A stretch of DNA of 64,000 nucleotides from Streptomyces caniscabiei (GCF_014930365.1 NZ_JABXWI010000007.1:372001-436000); one strand, 5' to 3'. Positions 41,530 to 50,857 are shown, counted from the stretch's first letter. The notes: generated by a model not told the origin, from the letters alone. Made by a program: numbers and translations.

Positions 41530-43083
41530 ATGCGGTCGGTTCGCTTGCGGATTCTCGCGTCGCTGCTGGTGGTGGCGACCGCGGCGATCGGCGCCTGGCA
41601 GTTGCTGCCGGCCCAGCGGGACGGGAACAGGACGATCGTCGTCGGCACCACCGACAAGGTCACCTCGCTCGACCCGGCCGGAGCCTACGACGCCGGGTCC
41701 TGGGCCCTGTTCAACAACGTGTTCCAGTCACTGCTGACCTTCGAACCGGGCGGCGCGGCGCCCGTGCCGGACGCCGCGCGCGGCTGCGAGTTCCTCGGCG
41801 ACGCGCTCACCGTCTACCGCTGCACCCTGCGGCCGGGCCTGAGGTTCCCCAGCGGACGCGAGGTCACCGGGAAGGACGTCAAGTACTCCTTCGACCGGGT
41901 CAAGCGCATCAACTCCGACGTCGGGCCGGCCGCGTTGCTCGCCACCCTCCGGTCGGTCAGCGCGGACGGGCTGTCCGTCACCTTCCGCCTCTCCTCGCCG
42001 GACGCCACCTTCCCGTTCAAGGTGGCCACCGGCGCCGGGGCGATCGTCGACCGGACCAGATACCCCGTCAACGGGCTGCGCACGGACGGCGGCGCCGACG
42101 GCACCGGCCCCTACACCCTGACGTCGTACCAGGACGGGGAGGCCCGCCTCACCCCCGACGAGAACTACCGGGGCGCCGCCGAGGGCGCCCGCAGCCCGGT
42201 CCTCATGCGGTACTACGAGAACTCGGCGGCGCTGCAGAAGGCGTGGAAGGCGCGCAGGGTCGACGTCGCCACGCGCACACTGCCCCCCGCGACGCTCGCC
42301 GCCCTCTCGCCCAGCGACCCCGGCCAGCGGGTCGTGGAGGCCGACAGCACCGAGACCCGCAACCTGGTCCTCAACGTGCGGGTGGGCTCGCCGTTCCAGG
42401 ACCGCCGGGTGCGGCAGGCGCTGGCCGGGCTGATCAACCGCGAGAAGCTGGTCGCCGAGGTCTACCGGGGCACCACCGAGCCCCTGTACTCGCTCATCCC
42501 GGCCGGCATCACGGGCCACACGACCTCGTTCTTCGACGCAGGCCCCCGCCCCGACCCGCAGCGGGCCCGCAAGCTGCTCGACGAGGCAGGCGTCGGCATG
42601 CCGGTGCGCTTCACCTTCGGCTACGCCGAGGGCAGTGGCTCGGCCGCCGCCGAGGCCGCCGAGCTGAAGGAGCAGCTGGAGGCGAGCGGGCTGTTCTACG
42701 TGACGACCAAGGCGTACGAGTGGACGGCCTTCCAGAGGCGGTACGCCGAGGGGAAGCTGGACGCGTACGGGGTGGGCTGGGTCGCCGACTACCCCGACCC
42801 CGACACCTTCAGCGGGCCCCTCGTCGGTACCGGCAACTCCCTGAACAACGGCTACGGCAGCGCGCGGGCGGACCGGCTGATCAAGGACAGCCAACGCTAC
42901 GAGGACCGCAGCCGGGCCGCGACGGACTTCAAGGAGCTGCAGCAGGTCGTGGCCGAGGACGTGCCGTTGATCCCGCTCTGGCAGCGCAAGGAGTACGTGC
43001 TCAGCAGCGAGGACGTCGGCGGGGCGCAGTACCTCTCCGACGACACCGGCGTCTTCCGGCTGTGGCGGCTGGACTGGATATGA
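41530..43083 (+). CDS. Orphan family-5 solute-binding protein
   Basis: The 517-residue product is an SBP_bac_5 (peptide/nickel type) protein: a signal-like N-terminus (LRILASLLVVATAAIGAWQLL), VGTTDKVTSLDPAGAYDAGSW, LRPGLRFPSGREVTGKDVKYSFDRV, RRVRQALAGLINREKLV and GWVADYPDPDTF. There is no lipobox Cys, so it is either secreted or held by its uncleaved signal, unlike most actinobacterial relatives. No permease or ATPase genes are adjacent. GGAAGGGG precedes the ATG. Confidence 0.9.
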   Translation: MRSVRLRILASLLVVATAAIGAWQLLPAQRDGNRTIVVGTTDKVTSLDPAGAYDAGSWALFNNVFQSLLTFEPGGAAPVPDAARGCEFLGDALTVYRCTLRPGLRFPSGREVTGKDVKYSFDRVKRINSDVGPAALLATLRSVSADGLSVTFRLSSPDATFPFKVATGAGAIVDRTRYPVNGLRTDGGADGTGPYTLTSYQDGEARLTPDENYRGAAEGARSPVLMRYYENSAALQKAWKARRVDVATRTLPPATLAALSPSDPGQRVVEADSTETRNLVLNVRVGSPFQDRRVRQALAGLINREKLVAEVYRGTTEPLYSLIPAGITGHTTSFFDAGPRPDPQRARKLLDEAGVGMPVRFTFGYAEGSGSAAAEAAELKEQLEASGLFYVTTKAYEWTAFQRRYAEGKLDAYGVGWVADYPDPDTFSGPLVGTGNSLNNGYGSARADRLIKDSQRYEDRSRAATDFKELQQVVAEDVPLIPLWQRKEYVLSSEDVGGAQYLSDDTGVFRLWRLDWI

Positions 43084-43200
43084 CAGACGCCGCGTGACAG
43101 CTGACGCGAAGTCGCGGGCCGGACGTTCGCGGGAGTGACACGGCGTGCCCGCCCCACGCATCGTTCTGTGTCGGGGGCGTGTCCGGGGTGAGGAGCGCAT

Positions 43201-43596
43201 GTGCTGAGACGCAACTCCTTCCGGCTGCCCCGCCATCCGGCGTCCGTGGGGCTCGTCCGACGGCGCGTACGGGAACATCTGGTCGACTGGGGGTACAAGG
43301 AGGGCTCCGCGGCCCTGGAGGACGTCGTCCTCGTCGTCTCCGAACTCGCGACCAACGTCGTCCGCCACGGCCCCTTGCTGGAGCGGGAGTTCGAGGTCGC
43401 CGTGACCGCGCTGGCGGACGGGACCTGCCTGGTCGAGGTCTCCGACGAGGACATGACCGTGCCCCGGATCAGGGAGGTGGGGGACTGGGAGGAGACGGGG
43501 CGGGGACTGCGGCTCGTGGAGCACCTCGCCGCGGCCTGGGGGGTGTGGAGCCGGGGACGGCACGGGAAGACGGTCTGGGCGCTGGTGGGAGGGTGA
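43201..43596 (+). CDS. Anti-sigma-type ATP-binding protein (HATPase)
   Basis: The 131-residue product has the GHKL fold of SpoIIAB/RsbW-like proteins that Streptomyces encodes in large numbers: LEDVVLVVSELATNVVRHG (N box), VEVSDEDMTVPRI (G1-like, DEDM), and GRGLRLVEHLAAAWGV (G2). GAGGAG stands before the GTG. Its last 128 bases overlap the tail of the convergent histidine kinase gene. A partner anti-anti-sigma factor is not encoded here. Confidence 0.85.
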   Translation: MLRRNSFRLPRHPASVGLVRRRVREHLVDWGYKEGSAALEDVVLVVSELATNVVRHGPLLEREFEVAVTALADGTCLVEVSDEDMTVPRIREVGDWEETGRGLRLVEHLAAAWGVWSRGRHGKTVWALVGG

Positions 43597-45037
43597 CCGT
43601 CACTTTCAGGCCATCACCCGGGGCCGTACTCACCGAGACCTCGCCCTCGTGCGCCTCCACCACCCCCTGCACGATGGCCATGCCCAGGCCGCTGCCGGCA
43701 CCCCCTCCCGCCCGGAAGAAGCGGTCGAAGATCCGGGTCGCGTCCTCCTGCGACAGACCGGGCCCCTCGTCCGCCACGTACAGGCGTACGGCCTCGGCCG
43801 TGCCCTCCGCCCCGAGCCGCACCGGCACGTCCGCCGGCGTGTGGGTGCGCACGTTGCTCACCAGGTTGCCCAGCAGCTGGCGCAGGCCCGACTCGTCGGC
43901 CCGGACGAGGAGGGTGCCGTCCGCCCGCACGGTGACCGGGCGGTCGGGCTGCTGGGCGCGCAGATCGGCGGCGGCGTCACGGACCAGGCGGGAGAGGTCC
44001 ACGTTCCGCAGGCGCAGTTCGGGGCGCTGGTCGAGGCGGGCGAGGGTGAGCAGCTCGTCGACGAGGCGGCCCATCCGGTCGACCTCGTTGTGCATCCGGT
44101 CCCAGGCACGCCGGCGCTCGCCGGGGTCGGTGAGCATGCCCTTGTCGTGGAGCTGGAGGTAGCCGCGGATCGCGGCCAGGGGCGTACGCAGCTCGTGGGA
44201 GGCGTCGCCGACGAAGCGGCGCAGCTGGGCCGCGCTGCGTTCGCGGGTGTGGTGGGCCGTCTCGACCTGCTGGAGCATGGAGTTGAGGGCGAGCCGCAGC
44301 TGCTCGACCTCCAGGGTTGCCTCGCTGCTGGAGGGGACACGGCGGGTGAGGTCGCCCTCGGCGATCGCCGACGACGTCTCGACCATGTCCTCCAGCGGCC
44401 GCATCCGGCGCCGCACACCGAACAGGGTCAGACAGGCGAGCGTGGCGAGCAGCAGACCGCCGACGGCGAAGTCCAGCTTGAGGGCCCGCGCGATGACGTC
44501 GTGCAGCGAGGCGGTGGAGGTGGCGAGGAGGACGGTCGTGCCGTCGTCCATCCGGGCCGCCGTCACGCGGTGCGGGGCGCCCGCCACGTCGACGTCGTAC
44601 GGTTCGTCGTCCGCGACGAGGGCGGCCGGGTCGCCCACCGCGCCGGCGAGGGCGCGCTGTTCCCCGGTGGGCGGGAAACCGGCGATGGTCAGCGGCTCGC
44701 CCCCGTCGTCCAGCGCGGTGAAGACGGCGCCCTGGACGAGGGAGTCGGCGCCGTCGGCCGCGGACCCACCGGACGTCCGGCTGCTGACGGCGACCAGGGC
44801 GCTGAGCGCGTCGACCTGCTCCATGCCGATCCGGGCGGCCCCGATCGAGTCGCGGGTCTGCATCAGCTCCCGGTCGACACTGTCGAGCAGGTACATCCGC
44901 ATGCCCATCGCGCTGACCGCGGTGGCCGTGACGACACCCACCGCGAGCAGGACGACGTTCGCGAGCGTGAGCTTGGCCCGCAGCGAGTAGAGGCCGTGCC
45001 GCCGGCACGGCCTGCGCGGCCTCCCAAGGCGGCTCAC
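43469..45037 (-). CDS. Sensor histidine kinase
   Basis: The 522-residue product has TM1 (about 22-45), a 135-residue outer sensor, TM2 (about 188-208), a HAMP segment, the phosphorylation site in GDASHELRTPLAAIRGY (His281), and ATPase boxes LLGNLVSNVRTHTP (N; Val where Ala is usual), DEGPGLS (G1), FDRFFRAGG (F) and GSGLGMAIVQ (G2). The last conserved strand (KVTVTLPP) ends near 43590; the remaining 40 Pro/Arg/Ser residues are antisense to the overlapping ATPase gene. It starts inside the response regulator stop (ATGA overlap). Confidence 0.93.
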   Translation of the reverse strand: MSRLGRPRRPCRRHGLYSLRAKLTLANVVLLAVGVVTATAVSAMGMRMYLLDSVDRELMQTRDSIGAARIGMEQVDALSALVAVSSRTSGGSAADGADSLVQGAVFTALDDGGEPLTIAGFPPTGEQRALAGAVGDPAALVADDEPYDVDVAGAPHRVTAARMDDGTTVLLATSTASLHDVIARALKLDFAVGGLLLATLACLTLFGVRRRMRPLEDMVETSSAIAEGDLTRRVPSSSEATLEVEQLRLALNSMLQQVETAHHTRERSAAQLRRFVGDASHELRTPLAAIRGYLQLHDKGMLTDPGERRRAWDRMHNEVDRMGRLVDELLTLARLDQRPELRLRNVDLSRLVRDAAADLRAQQPDRPVTVRADGTLLVRADESGLRQLLGNLVSNVRTHTPADVPVRLGAEGTAEAVRLYVADEGPGLSQEDATRIFDRFFRAGGGAGSGLGMAIVQGVVEAHEGEVSVSTAPGDGLKVTVTLPPAPRPSSRAVPGSTPPRPRRGAPRAAVPAPSPPSPPPP

Positions 45038-45792
45038 GCCAGCCCGTATCCGACGCCCCGCCGTGTGGTGATCACCGGTGGGCCGAGCGCGTCGAGCTTG
45101 CGCCGCAGATAGCTGATGTAGGTCTCGACGACGGTCGACTCGGCCGGCGCGTGCTCGTACTGCCAGACGTGGCGAAGGAGTTGGTCCTTGGGCACGACCC
45201 GCCCGCCGTTGCGCACCAGGAACCGCAGCAGGGCGTACTCGGTGGGCGTCAGCTCCACCGTGCGGTCCGCCCGGCGCACCGAGTACGTCGTCTCGTCCAG
45301 CTCCAGGTCGCCGTAGCGCAGCGGCGGGCGCTGGGGGAGGACGTCGGCGCGCCGGGTGCGACGCAGGACGGCGGTGAGGCGGGCGACGACCACCTCGATG
45401 TCGAACGGCTTGGTGATGTAGTCGTCGCCGAAGCCGAGGGCGCCCACGATCTCGGCGGGCGCGTCCCGGGCGGTCAGGAAGACGAGCGCCGACTCCGGTC
45501 GCCTGGCGCGCAGTTCGCGGCCGAGGGCGCGGCCGTCCCCGTCCGGGAGCATCACGTCCAGCAGGGCCACGTCGGGCCGGGTGCGCTCCGCGAGCGCGAG
45601 CGCGTCACGGACCGTGCCGGCCGTCATCACCTCGAAGCGGTGGTAGCGCAGGGCGATCGTGAGGACGTCCGCGATGCTCGGCTCGTCCTCGACGACGAGC
45701 ACGGTCGCCCCCTCGTGGCCGGTGCTCGCCGCGCCCTCCTGGCCGGAGGTCGTTCGCTCGGGGCCGGTGCTCGCTCGCTCGGATCCGGTCAT
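45034..45792 (-). CDS. OmpR-type response regulator
   Basis: The 252-residue product begins with about 28 Ser/Thr/Gly/Glu residues in degenerate 7-residue repeats, then a receiver domain (VLVVEDEPSI, phospho-acceptor Asp79 in ALLDVMLPDGDG, Thr in FLTARD, Lys in YITKPFD) and a winged-helix domain (LTPTEYALLRFLVRNGGRVV, STVVETYISYLRRKL, ITTRRGVGYGL). It is coupled to the histidine kinase gene and divergent from the MMPL exporter gene, its probable target. Confidence 0.94.
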   Translation of the reverse strand: MTGSERASTGPERTTSGQEGAASTGHEGATVLVVEDEPSIADVLTIALRYHRFEVMTAGTVRDALALAERTRPDVALLDVMLPDGDGRALGRELRARRPESALVFLTARDAPAEIVGALGFGDDYITKPFDIEVVVARLTAVLRRTRRADVLPQRPPLRYGDLELDETTYSVRRADRTVELTPTEYALLRFLVRNGGRVVPKDQLLRHVWQYEHAPAESTVVETYISYLRRKLDALGPPVITTRRGVGYGLA

Positions 45793-45960
45793 GTCCTCAG
45801 TATCCGCACCGGAGTTCGCGGAGGCAGCCGCTCCGCCTTGGAGTTCCTTGAGAGTCCAGGCCCGGCCATGTCGCACCGCCCTCGCCGCCGTCGAGGGTGG
45901 GGCCAGGACCCGGGGGACCGATCGATGACCAATCGACCGTCGGACAAGGAGAGTTGAATC

Positions 45961-48399
45961 GTGGCGACCTTGGCACGGTGGTGCTTTCGGCACCGGCTGG
46001 TGGTCCTGTTGCTGTGGGTGGGGACCGTGTTCGGCGTCGGCTTCGCCGGCGGAAGCGCGGGCACGGACTACGCGAATGTCTTCTCCCTCCCGGACACGGA
46101 CTCCAAGCACGCGTACGACCTGATGGACAAGGCCTTCCCCGACCGCGCGGGCGACACCGACACGGTGGTGTGGAAGGTGGACCGGGGGACGGTGGACGAC
46201 GACTCCGTACGCTCCCGGATCGCGCCCGCGCTGGCGGAGATCGGCCGGATGCCGGGCGTCGGGGACGTCACCAGCCCGTACGACGCGGGGGACCGGGCCG
46301 GCGGCGGCGCGGGCGTCAGCCGGGACGGAACCATCGCCTACGCGCAGGTGACCTTCACCGAGCAGGCGAACTCCGTCCCCAAGGACCTGCTCGACGACGT
46401 CATCGGGACCGCCAAGGGCGTCGAACGGGACGGTCTCCAGGTGGAGTTGGGCGGCCAGGCCATCGCACGGGACCAGGAGGCCTCCCAGGGCACGTCCGAG
46501 GCGGTCGGCATCCTGGCGGCGGCGGTCGTCCTCTTCCTCGCCTTCGGCTCGCTCTTCGCGATGCTGCTGCCGATCGTCGTCGCCGTCGCCGCGGTCGGCA
46601 CCGGCCTGATGGCCACGGCCCTGCTCAGCCACACCACGAACATCCCGGATGTGGCCCCGCTGCTCGGCTCGCTCATCGGCCTCGGCGTCGGCATCGACTA
46701 CGCCCTGTTCATCGTCACCCGGCACCGGCGCGGCATCCTGCGCGGCATGAAGCCGGAGGAGGCCGCGGTCGCCGCGCTCGACACCTCCGGCCGCGCGGTG
46801 CTGTTCGCGGGCGGCACGGTCTGCATCGCGCTCGCCGGGATGCTGGTGATGAACCTCCGCTTCCTCGACGGCGTCGTCATCGCGACCTCGCTGACGGTGG
46901 TGCTGAGCGTGCTGGCCGCCGTCACGCTGCTGCCTGCGCTGCTCGGTGTCCTCGGCCCGCGTGTCCTCAGCCGGCGTGAGCGCCGGCGCCTCGCGGCCAC
47001 CGGCCCCGTGTCCGAGCCGGCGAGCGGCCTCGCGGCCCGCTGGTCGGCGTACGTGCAGCGGCGTCCGCGCTCCACCGCAGTGCTCGCCCTCGTCGTCATG
47101 CTGGTCCTCGCGATCCCCGTCCTGTCGATCCGCCTCGGCACCTCCGACCAGGGCAACCACCGTGACACCACGACCACCCGCCAGGCCTACGACCTGCTGG
47201 CGGAGGGCTTCGGCCCCGGCTTCAACGGCCCCCTCCAGGTGGTCGTCGACGGCACCGACGCCGAGGGACTGGTCTCACGCATCGAGGCCACCGAGGGGGT
47301 GGCCCAGGTGGCCGCCGTCCCGCCCACGAACGGTGTGACGGTGATCCAGGTCGTCCCGACGACGTCCCCGCAGGCAGAGGAGACGGACCGGCTCATCGAC
47401 CGGCTGCGCGAGGACGTCATCCCGGCGTCCGGGGCCGAGGCCCACGTGGGCGGGGTGACGGCGGTGTCGAAGGACTTCGCGTCGGTGACGGCCGAGCGCC
47501 TTCCCTACTTCATAGCGACGATCATCGCGCTGGGCTTCCTGCTGCTCCTGGTGGCTTTCCGCTCCCTCCTGGTCCCCCTGACGGCCGCGCTGATGAACCT
47601 CGTCGCGGCCGCCGCGTCCTTCGGTGTGCTGGTGGCGGTCTTCCAGTGGGGCTGGGGGACGGAACTGCTCGGCATCGGCAAGGAGGGCCCGATCGCCGCG
47701 TTCCTCCCGGTCATCATGCTCTCGCTCCTCTTCGGGCTCTCCATGGACTACCAGGTCTTCCTGGTCAGCCGGATGCACGAGGAATGGGTCCACACCAAGG
47801 ACAACGCCCGCGCCGTCCGCGTCGGCCTCGCCGAGACCAGCCGGGTCATCAACTGCGCGGCCCTGATCATGATGTGCGTCTTCAGCGCGTTCGTGCTGAG
47901 CGGCGAGCTGGAGGCCGCGATGGCCGGCATCGGCCTGGCCGCCGCGGTCGCCCTGGACGCCTTCATCCTCCGTACGGCGCTGGTGCCGGCCGCGATGCAT
48001 CTGCTGGGGAAGGCGAACTGGTGGTTGCCGGCGGGGCTGGAGCGGCGGCTGCCGCATCTGGCGGTGGAGCCGAGGGAGGAGGAGCCGACGCCGGTGCCGC
48101 ATCCCGCCGGTCCCGCCTCCGTGGTCCACGGGTTCGTCCGCACGCCGGACGGTGAGCCGCTGGCGGACGTGGAGGTGACGCTGCTGTCGCGCGGCGGGCG
48201 GGAGCTGGACCGGGTGATGTCCCTCGCGGACGGTTCGTACATCGTCGCCGTACCGGGCCCGGGGCCGTATCTGCTGGCGACGACCACCGCACCGCCGCAC
48301 GTCTCGCGAGCGCGTCAGGTGGTCGTGGGGGAGGGGCCGCTGGTGTGCGACGTGGAGCTGGCGGGGGTGGCTGAGGGGGAGGTGGACGTGGTCAATTAG
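45961..48399 (+). CDS. MMPL-type RND exporter with C-terminal CarboxypepD-like domain
   Basis: The 812-residue product has the two-fold MMPL layout: TM1, a periplasmic loop, five helices with GVGIDYALFIVTRHRRGI, then a second half with GLSMDYQVFLVSRMHEEW. Family members usually end near residue 700-740. Here a further 90 residues (about 720-812) read SVVHGFVRTPDGEPLADVEV, then LADGSYIVAVPGPGPYLLAT, the pattern of a carboxypeptidase regulatory-like (transthyretin-type) beta domain. AAGGAGAG precedes the GTG at 45961. It is divergent from a two-component system. Confidence 0.9.
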   Translation: MATLARWCFRHRLVVLLLWVGTVFGVGFAGGSAGTDYANVFSLPDTDSKHAYDLMDKAFPDRAGDTDTVVWKVDRGTVDDDSVRSRIAPALAEIGRMPGVGDVTSPYDAGDRAGGGAGVSRDGTIAYAQVTFTEQANSVPKDLLDDVIGTAKGVERDGLQVELGGQAIARDQEASQGTSEAVGILAAAVVLFLAFGSLFAMLLPIVVAVAAVGTGLMATALLSHTTNIPDVAPLLGSLIGLGVGIDYALFIVTRHRRGILRGMKPEEAAVAALDTSGRAVLFAGGTVCIALAGMLVMNLRFLDGVVIATSLTVVLSVLAAVTLLPALLGVLGPRVLSRRERRRLAATGPVSEPASGLAARWSAYVQRRPRSTAVLALVVMLVLAIPVLSIRLGTSDQGNHRDTTTTRQAYDLLAEGFGPGFNGPLQVVVDGTDAEGLVSRIEATEGVAQVAAVPPTNGVTVIQVVPTTSPQAEETDRLIDRLREDVIPASGAEAHVGGVTAVSKDFASVTAERLPYFIATIIALGFLLLLVAFRSLLVPLTAALMNLVAAAASFGVLVAVFQWGWGTELLGIGKEGPIAAFLPVIMLSLLFGLSMDYQVFLVSRMHEEWVHTKDNARAVRVGLAETSRVINCAALIMMCVFSAFVLSGELEAAMAGIGLAAAVALDAFILRTALVPAAMHLLGKANWWLPAGLERRLPHLAVEPREEEPTPVPHPAGPASVVHGFVRTPDGEPLADVEVTLLSRGGRELDRVMSLADGSYIVAVPGPGPYLLATTTAPPHVSRARQVVVGEGPLVCDVELAGVAEGEVDVVN

Positions 48400-48400
48400 C

Positions 48401-48988
48401 TCACGACAGACCGGCTTTGAGCAGGCGCTCGACGTCGAGTACGACCTTGCCGCCCACGGACTCGGGGAGCGTGACGAGCTCCCCGGGGATGTGGATGCCA
48501 TGCTTCGCGTAGCTTCCGCGTGCCGGCTCGGTGAGCACATGGAGACGCTGGTGCTTGCGGTCGATGATCACGTAGACGGGGACGCGGGCCTTGGCGTAGT
48601 ACGTGACCTTGGTCTGCAGGTCTGTCTTCCAGTTGCTGGAGGTGACCTCCATGACCAGCCGGAAGCACATCGGGTCGTAGCAGCTGTTCTCCACCAGGTG
48701 ATCACGGTAGTCGTCGTCGACCACCGACAGATCGGGGATGGCGTAGTCCTCCGGGCCGCTGGGCAGCCAGAGGCCGATGCCGGGGAGCGCGCGCACGAGG
48801 CCCAGACTCATGAAGGGGGCTGCGAACAGCATCAGCGCCTCGGAGTGAGGGCCGTCCGGTGCTGGACTCACGAGGATCTGGTCTCCGATGATCTCGACGC
48901 GGAGGCCCGGAACGCTCTCCATGATGTGGTTCGCTTCGGCGATCAGCGCCCGCCCCTCGTGCGACCGCTCGACAGCTGCTGCGGACAT
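48401..48988 (-). CDS. Uma2 family (DUF820) endonuclease-fold protein
   Basis: The 195-residue product matches the Uma2 family of PD-(D/E)xK folds: GLRVEIIGDQILVSPAP, PDLSVVDDDYRDH (catalytic Asp), LVMEVTSSNWKTDLQTKVTYYAKARVPVYVIID (Glu and Lys; shown by its residues from about 115 to 147) and the terminal strand region. The family is abundant in Streptomyces and of unclear role. GGGAGG precedes ATG 48988. It converges on the MMPL gene with only one base between stops. Confidence 0.88.
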   Translation of the reverse strand: MSAAAVERSHEGRALIAEANHIMESVPGLRVEIIGDQILVSPAPDGPHSEALMLFAAPFMSLGLVRALPGIGLWLPSGPEDYAIPDLSVVDDDYRDHLVENSCYDPMCFRLVMEVTSSNWKTDLQTKVTYYAKARVPVYVIIDRKHQRLHVLTEPARGSYAKHGIHIPGELVTLPESVGGKVVLDVERLLKAGLS

Positions 48989-49078
48989 CAGGTGCCTCCC
49001 ATGGGCTGGTGTCGAGACCATCATGGTAAGCAGGCGCGCGGAGGGATGTCCCGTTCGATCCCGTTCACCCGAAAGCGA

Positions 49079-49888
49079 TCACTCCGCCGCCCGCGCCTCG
49101 CCGCCCGCCCCCGGCGCCCCCTTCGTCATCCCCGGCAGGAAGTCCGTGAACAGCTCGTGCACCTCGCGGACCAGCGGCCGTAGTGCCCGGAAGCGGGCCA
49201 GCGAGACGCCCCGGGTGGTCAGCCGTGCCCCCCGCTCGGCCAGCCGGTAGCTGCGGGCGCGCCCCTCGCTCCGGTCGAAGACCCAGTACAGGACGAGACC
49301 CATCAGGGAGAGCCACATCAACTCGGGGAGGATGTCCCGGAGTTCGTCCGGGACCTTGGCCTTGGACCCGGCGAGCACCTCGCGGTGGATGGCGATGGAC
49401 TCCTCGCGCGGCCCCTGCGACTCGGGGGAGAAGGGGCTCAGCGGGCTCTGCGGATCGGCCGCGTTCTTGAAGAACTGCGCCGCGAACTCGTGGTACGGCT
49501 CCGCCACGTCCAGCCACGCCTTGAGCACCCCGGCGATCCGCGCCTCCAGATCCTTCTCCCGCTCCAGCACGGGCCGCACGGCCACCAGGTGCTCCGCGCC
49601 GATCCGGTCGTAGAACCCCTGGATCAGGTGCTCCTTGCCGGCGAAGTAGTAGTACGCGTTGCCGACGGAGACCCCGGCCTCCTTCGCGATGGCCCGCATC
49701 GTCGTCTTGTCGTACCCGCGCTCCTGGAAGAGCCGCAGCGCGGTCTCGAGAATCAGCGCGCGGGTCTGCTCGGACTTGGCGGTGCCCCGGGGGCCGGGTT
49801 GCTCCGTGCCGCCCCCGGGGCCGCCGGCCTCCGCGTCGAGCTGGTCGGCAGAGGGCTCTGGGATGGGGCTTTCGTTCGCTGCGGGCAC
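49079..49888 (-). CDS. TetR family regulator of the upstream operon
   Basis: The 269-residue product has a 35-residue disordered lead, then the TetR HTH (RALILETALRLFQERGYDKT, TMRAIAKEAGVSVGNAYYYF) and a long ligand domain (to about 245). The GTG at 49888 lies 9 bases after the DCC gene stop, so it is the third gene of an operon. Two copies of TTGAAC-GC/AC-GTTCAA sit on the operon promoter and are its likely autoregulatory operators. Confidence 0.93.
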   Translation of the reverse strand: MPAANESPIPEPSADQLDAEAGGPGGGTEQPGPRGTAKSEQTRALILETALRLFQERGYDKTTMRAIAKEAGVSVGNAYYYFAGKEHLIQGFYDRIGAEHLVAVRPVLEREKDLEARIAGVLKAWLDVAEPYHEFAAQFFKNAADPQSPLSPFSPESQGPREESIAIHREVLAGSKAKVPDELRDILPELMWLSLMGLVLYWVFDRSEGRARSYRLAERGARLTTRGVSLARFRALRPLVREVHELFTDFLPGMTKGAPGAGGEARAAE

Positions 49889-49897
49889 GGGCAGAGC

Positions 49898-50416
49898 CTA
49901 ACGAGTCGGGCAGGTACCGGAGTCGCAGTCCCCCGGAGGCCGGTACACCCACCCGTACCGCCGGTCGTACGCCCAGCCTGTCAGCTCGGCGCCTCCGCTC
50001 CCGCAGCCAGAGCCGGGCTGCCGGTGGGCGCCCCGCCACTTCGCGGCGGTGAGTACGGCGGTGCGCGCGAGCCTGGCCCCCGCCGGGGTGCTCAGCCGGT
50101 GCGCGAGCGGGCGGTGCTCGCGCAGCGCCCACAGGCACACGATCCAGGCGGCGGCCCCCCGGTACACCTGCCCGCCGTCCCCCACCAGCGTGATCTCCTC
50201 CAGCGTCGCCCCGTGATCGAGCGACGGGAACAGCCGCCGCGCCTCCTGCGAACCCGCTGCCACGAAGGTCAGCGGAACCAGCTGCCACTGCTTTCCCAGC
50301 CACTCCCGCAGGAAGGCGCACAGCCCGCACCCGGCGTCGTACAGCACGGTGAGCCCGAGGACCGGGACGCGCTCGGCGCCCCGGTCCACGGCGGCCGGCC
50401 CGGCCCCGGCGCTCAT
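49898..50416 (-). CDS. DCC-family thiol-disulfide oxidoreductase-like protein
   Basis: The 172-residue product has the DxxCxxC motif as DAGCGLC (near residue 30) followed by a thioredoxin-like outline (LTFVAAGSQEARRLFPSL, EITLVGDGGQVYRGAAAWI), typical of DUF393/DCC proteins. A C-terminal Cys-containing basic tail (YRPPGDCDSGTCPTR) is added. Its ATG overlaps the stop of the preceding membrane protein gene by four bases. Confidence 0.87.
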   Translation of the reverse strand: MSAGAGPAAVDRGAERVPVLGLTVLYDAGCGLCAFLREWLGKQWQLVPLTFVAAGSQEARRLFPSLDHGATLEEITLVGDGGQVYRGAAAWIVCLWALREHRPLAHRLSTPAGARLARTAVLTAAKWRGAHRQPGSGCGSGGAELTGWAYDRRYGWVYRPPGDCDSGTCPTR

Positions 50417-50820
50417 ACGCGCCCGGTCGGCGCGGCCCAGCCCTGCGGCGCGACCGGCGGCAGCTGCTCCCGTTCCATGACGCCCCGCCGCCGGAACTTG
50501 TTCAGCACGAACACGTTCCCCAGGTGCAGCGCCCCGAGCACGAGCAGCACCACGCCGAGCTTCGCCGACACCGCCTCGAACACCTCGCGTGGGCTGGTGA
50601 TGGCGCTGTCGGCGTTCAGATACAGCGCCACGAAGCCCAGGTTCACGAGGTAGAACCCGACCACGAGCAGGTGGTTCACGGCGTCCGCGAGGCTCTCGTT
50701 CCCCCGCAGCACGTCCGAGAGGAAGATCCGCCCGTTCCTGCTCAACGTGCGTGCCACCCACACCGTCAGCCCCACGCTGACCAGCGAATAGACGACATAC
50801 GCGACGACCGTGAGATCCAT
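50413..50820 (-). CDS. Small membrane protein, first gene of the TetR operon
   Basis: The 135-residue product has three or four hydrophobic helices (VVAYVVYSLVSVGLTVWVA, HLLVVGFYLVNLGFVALYL, KLGVVLLVLGALHLGNVFVL) and a cytoplasmic tail. I recognise the general type from Streptomyces, where it precedes DCC proteins, but not a function. ATG 50820 follows GGGGTGGGG. Expression starts at the promoter bracketed by two TetR operators. Confidence 0.85.
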   Translation of the reverse strand: MDLTVVAYVVYSLVSVGLTVWVARTLSRNGRIFLSDVLRGNESLADAVNHLLVVGFYLVNLGFVALYLNADSAITSPREVFEAVSAKLGVVLLVLGALHLGNVFVLNKFRRRGVMEREQLPPVAPQGWAAPTGRV

Positions 50821-50843
50821 GTCCCCACCCCTCAGTGACATTC

Positions 50844-50857
50844 TTGAACGCGTTCAA
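50844..50857. promoter_or_regulatory. TetR operator O1
   Basis: TTGAACGCGTTCAA is a perfect 14-bp palindrome between the predicted start site and the first gene of the operon. Its centre lies 44 bp from that of O2. Confidence 0.75.

Noticed and set aside
45793..47160. Upstream extension of the response regulator frame
   Set aside because: Antisense to the MMPL gene; the regulator starts at 45792.
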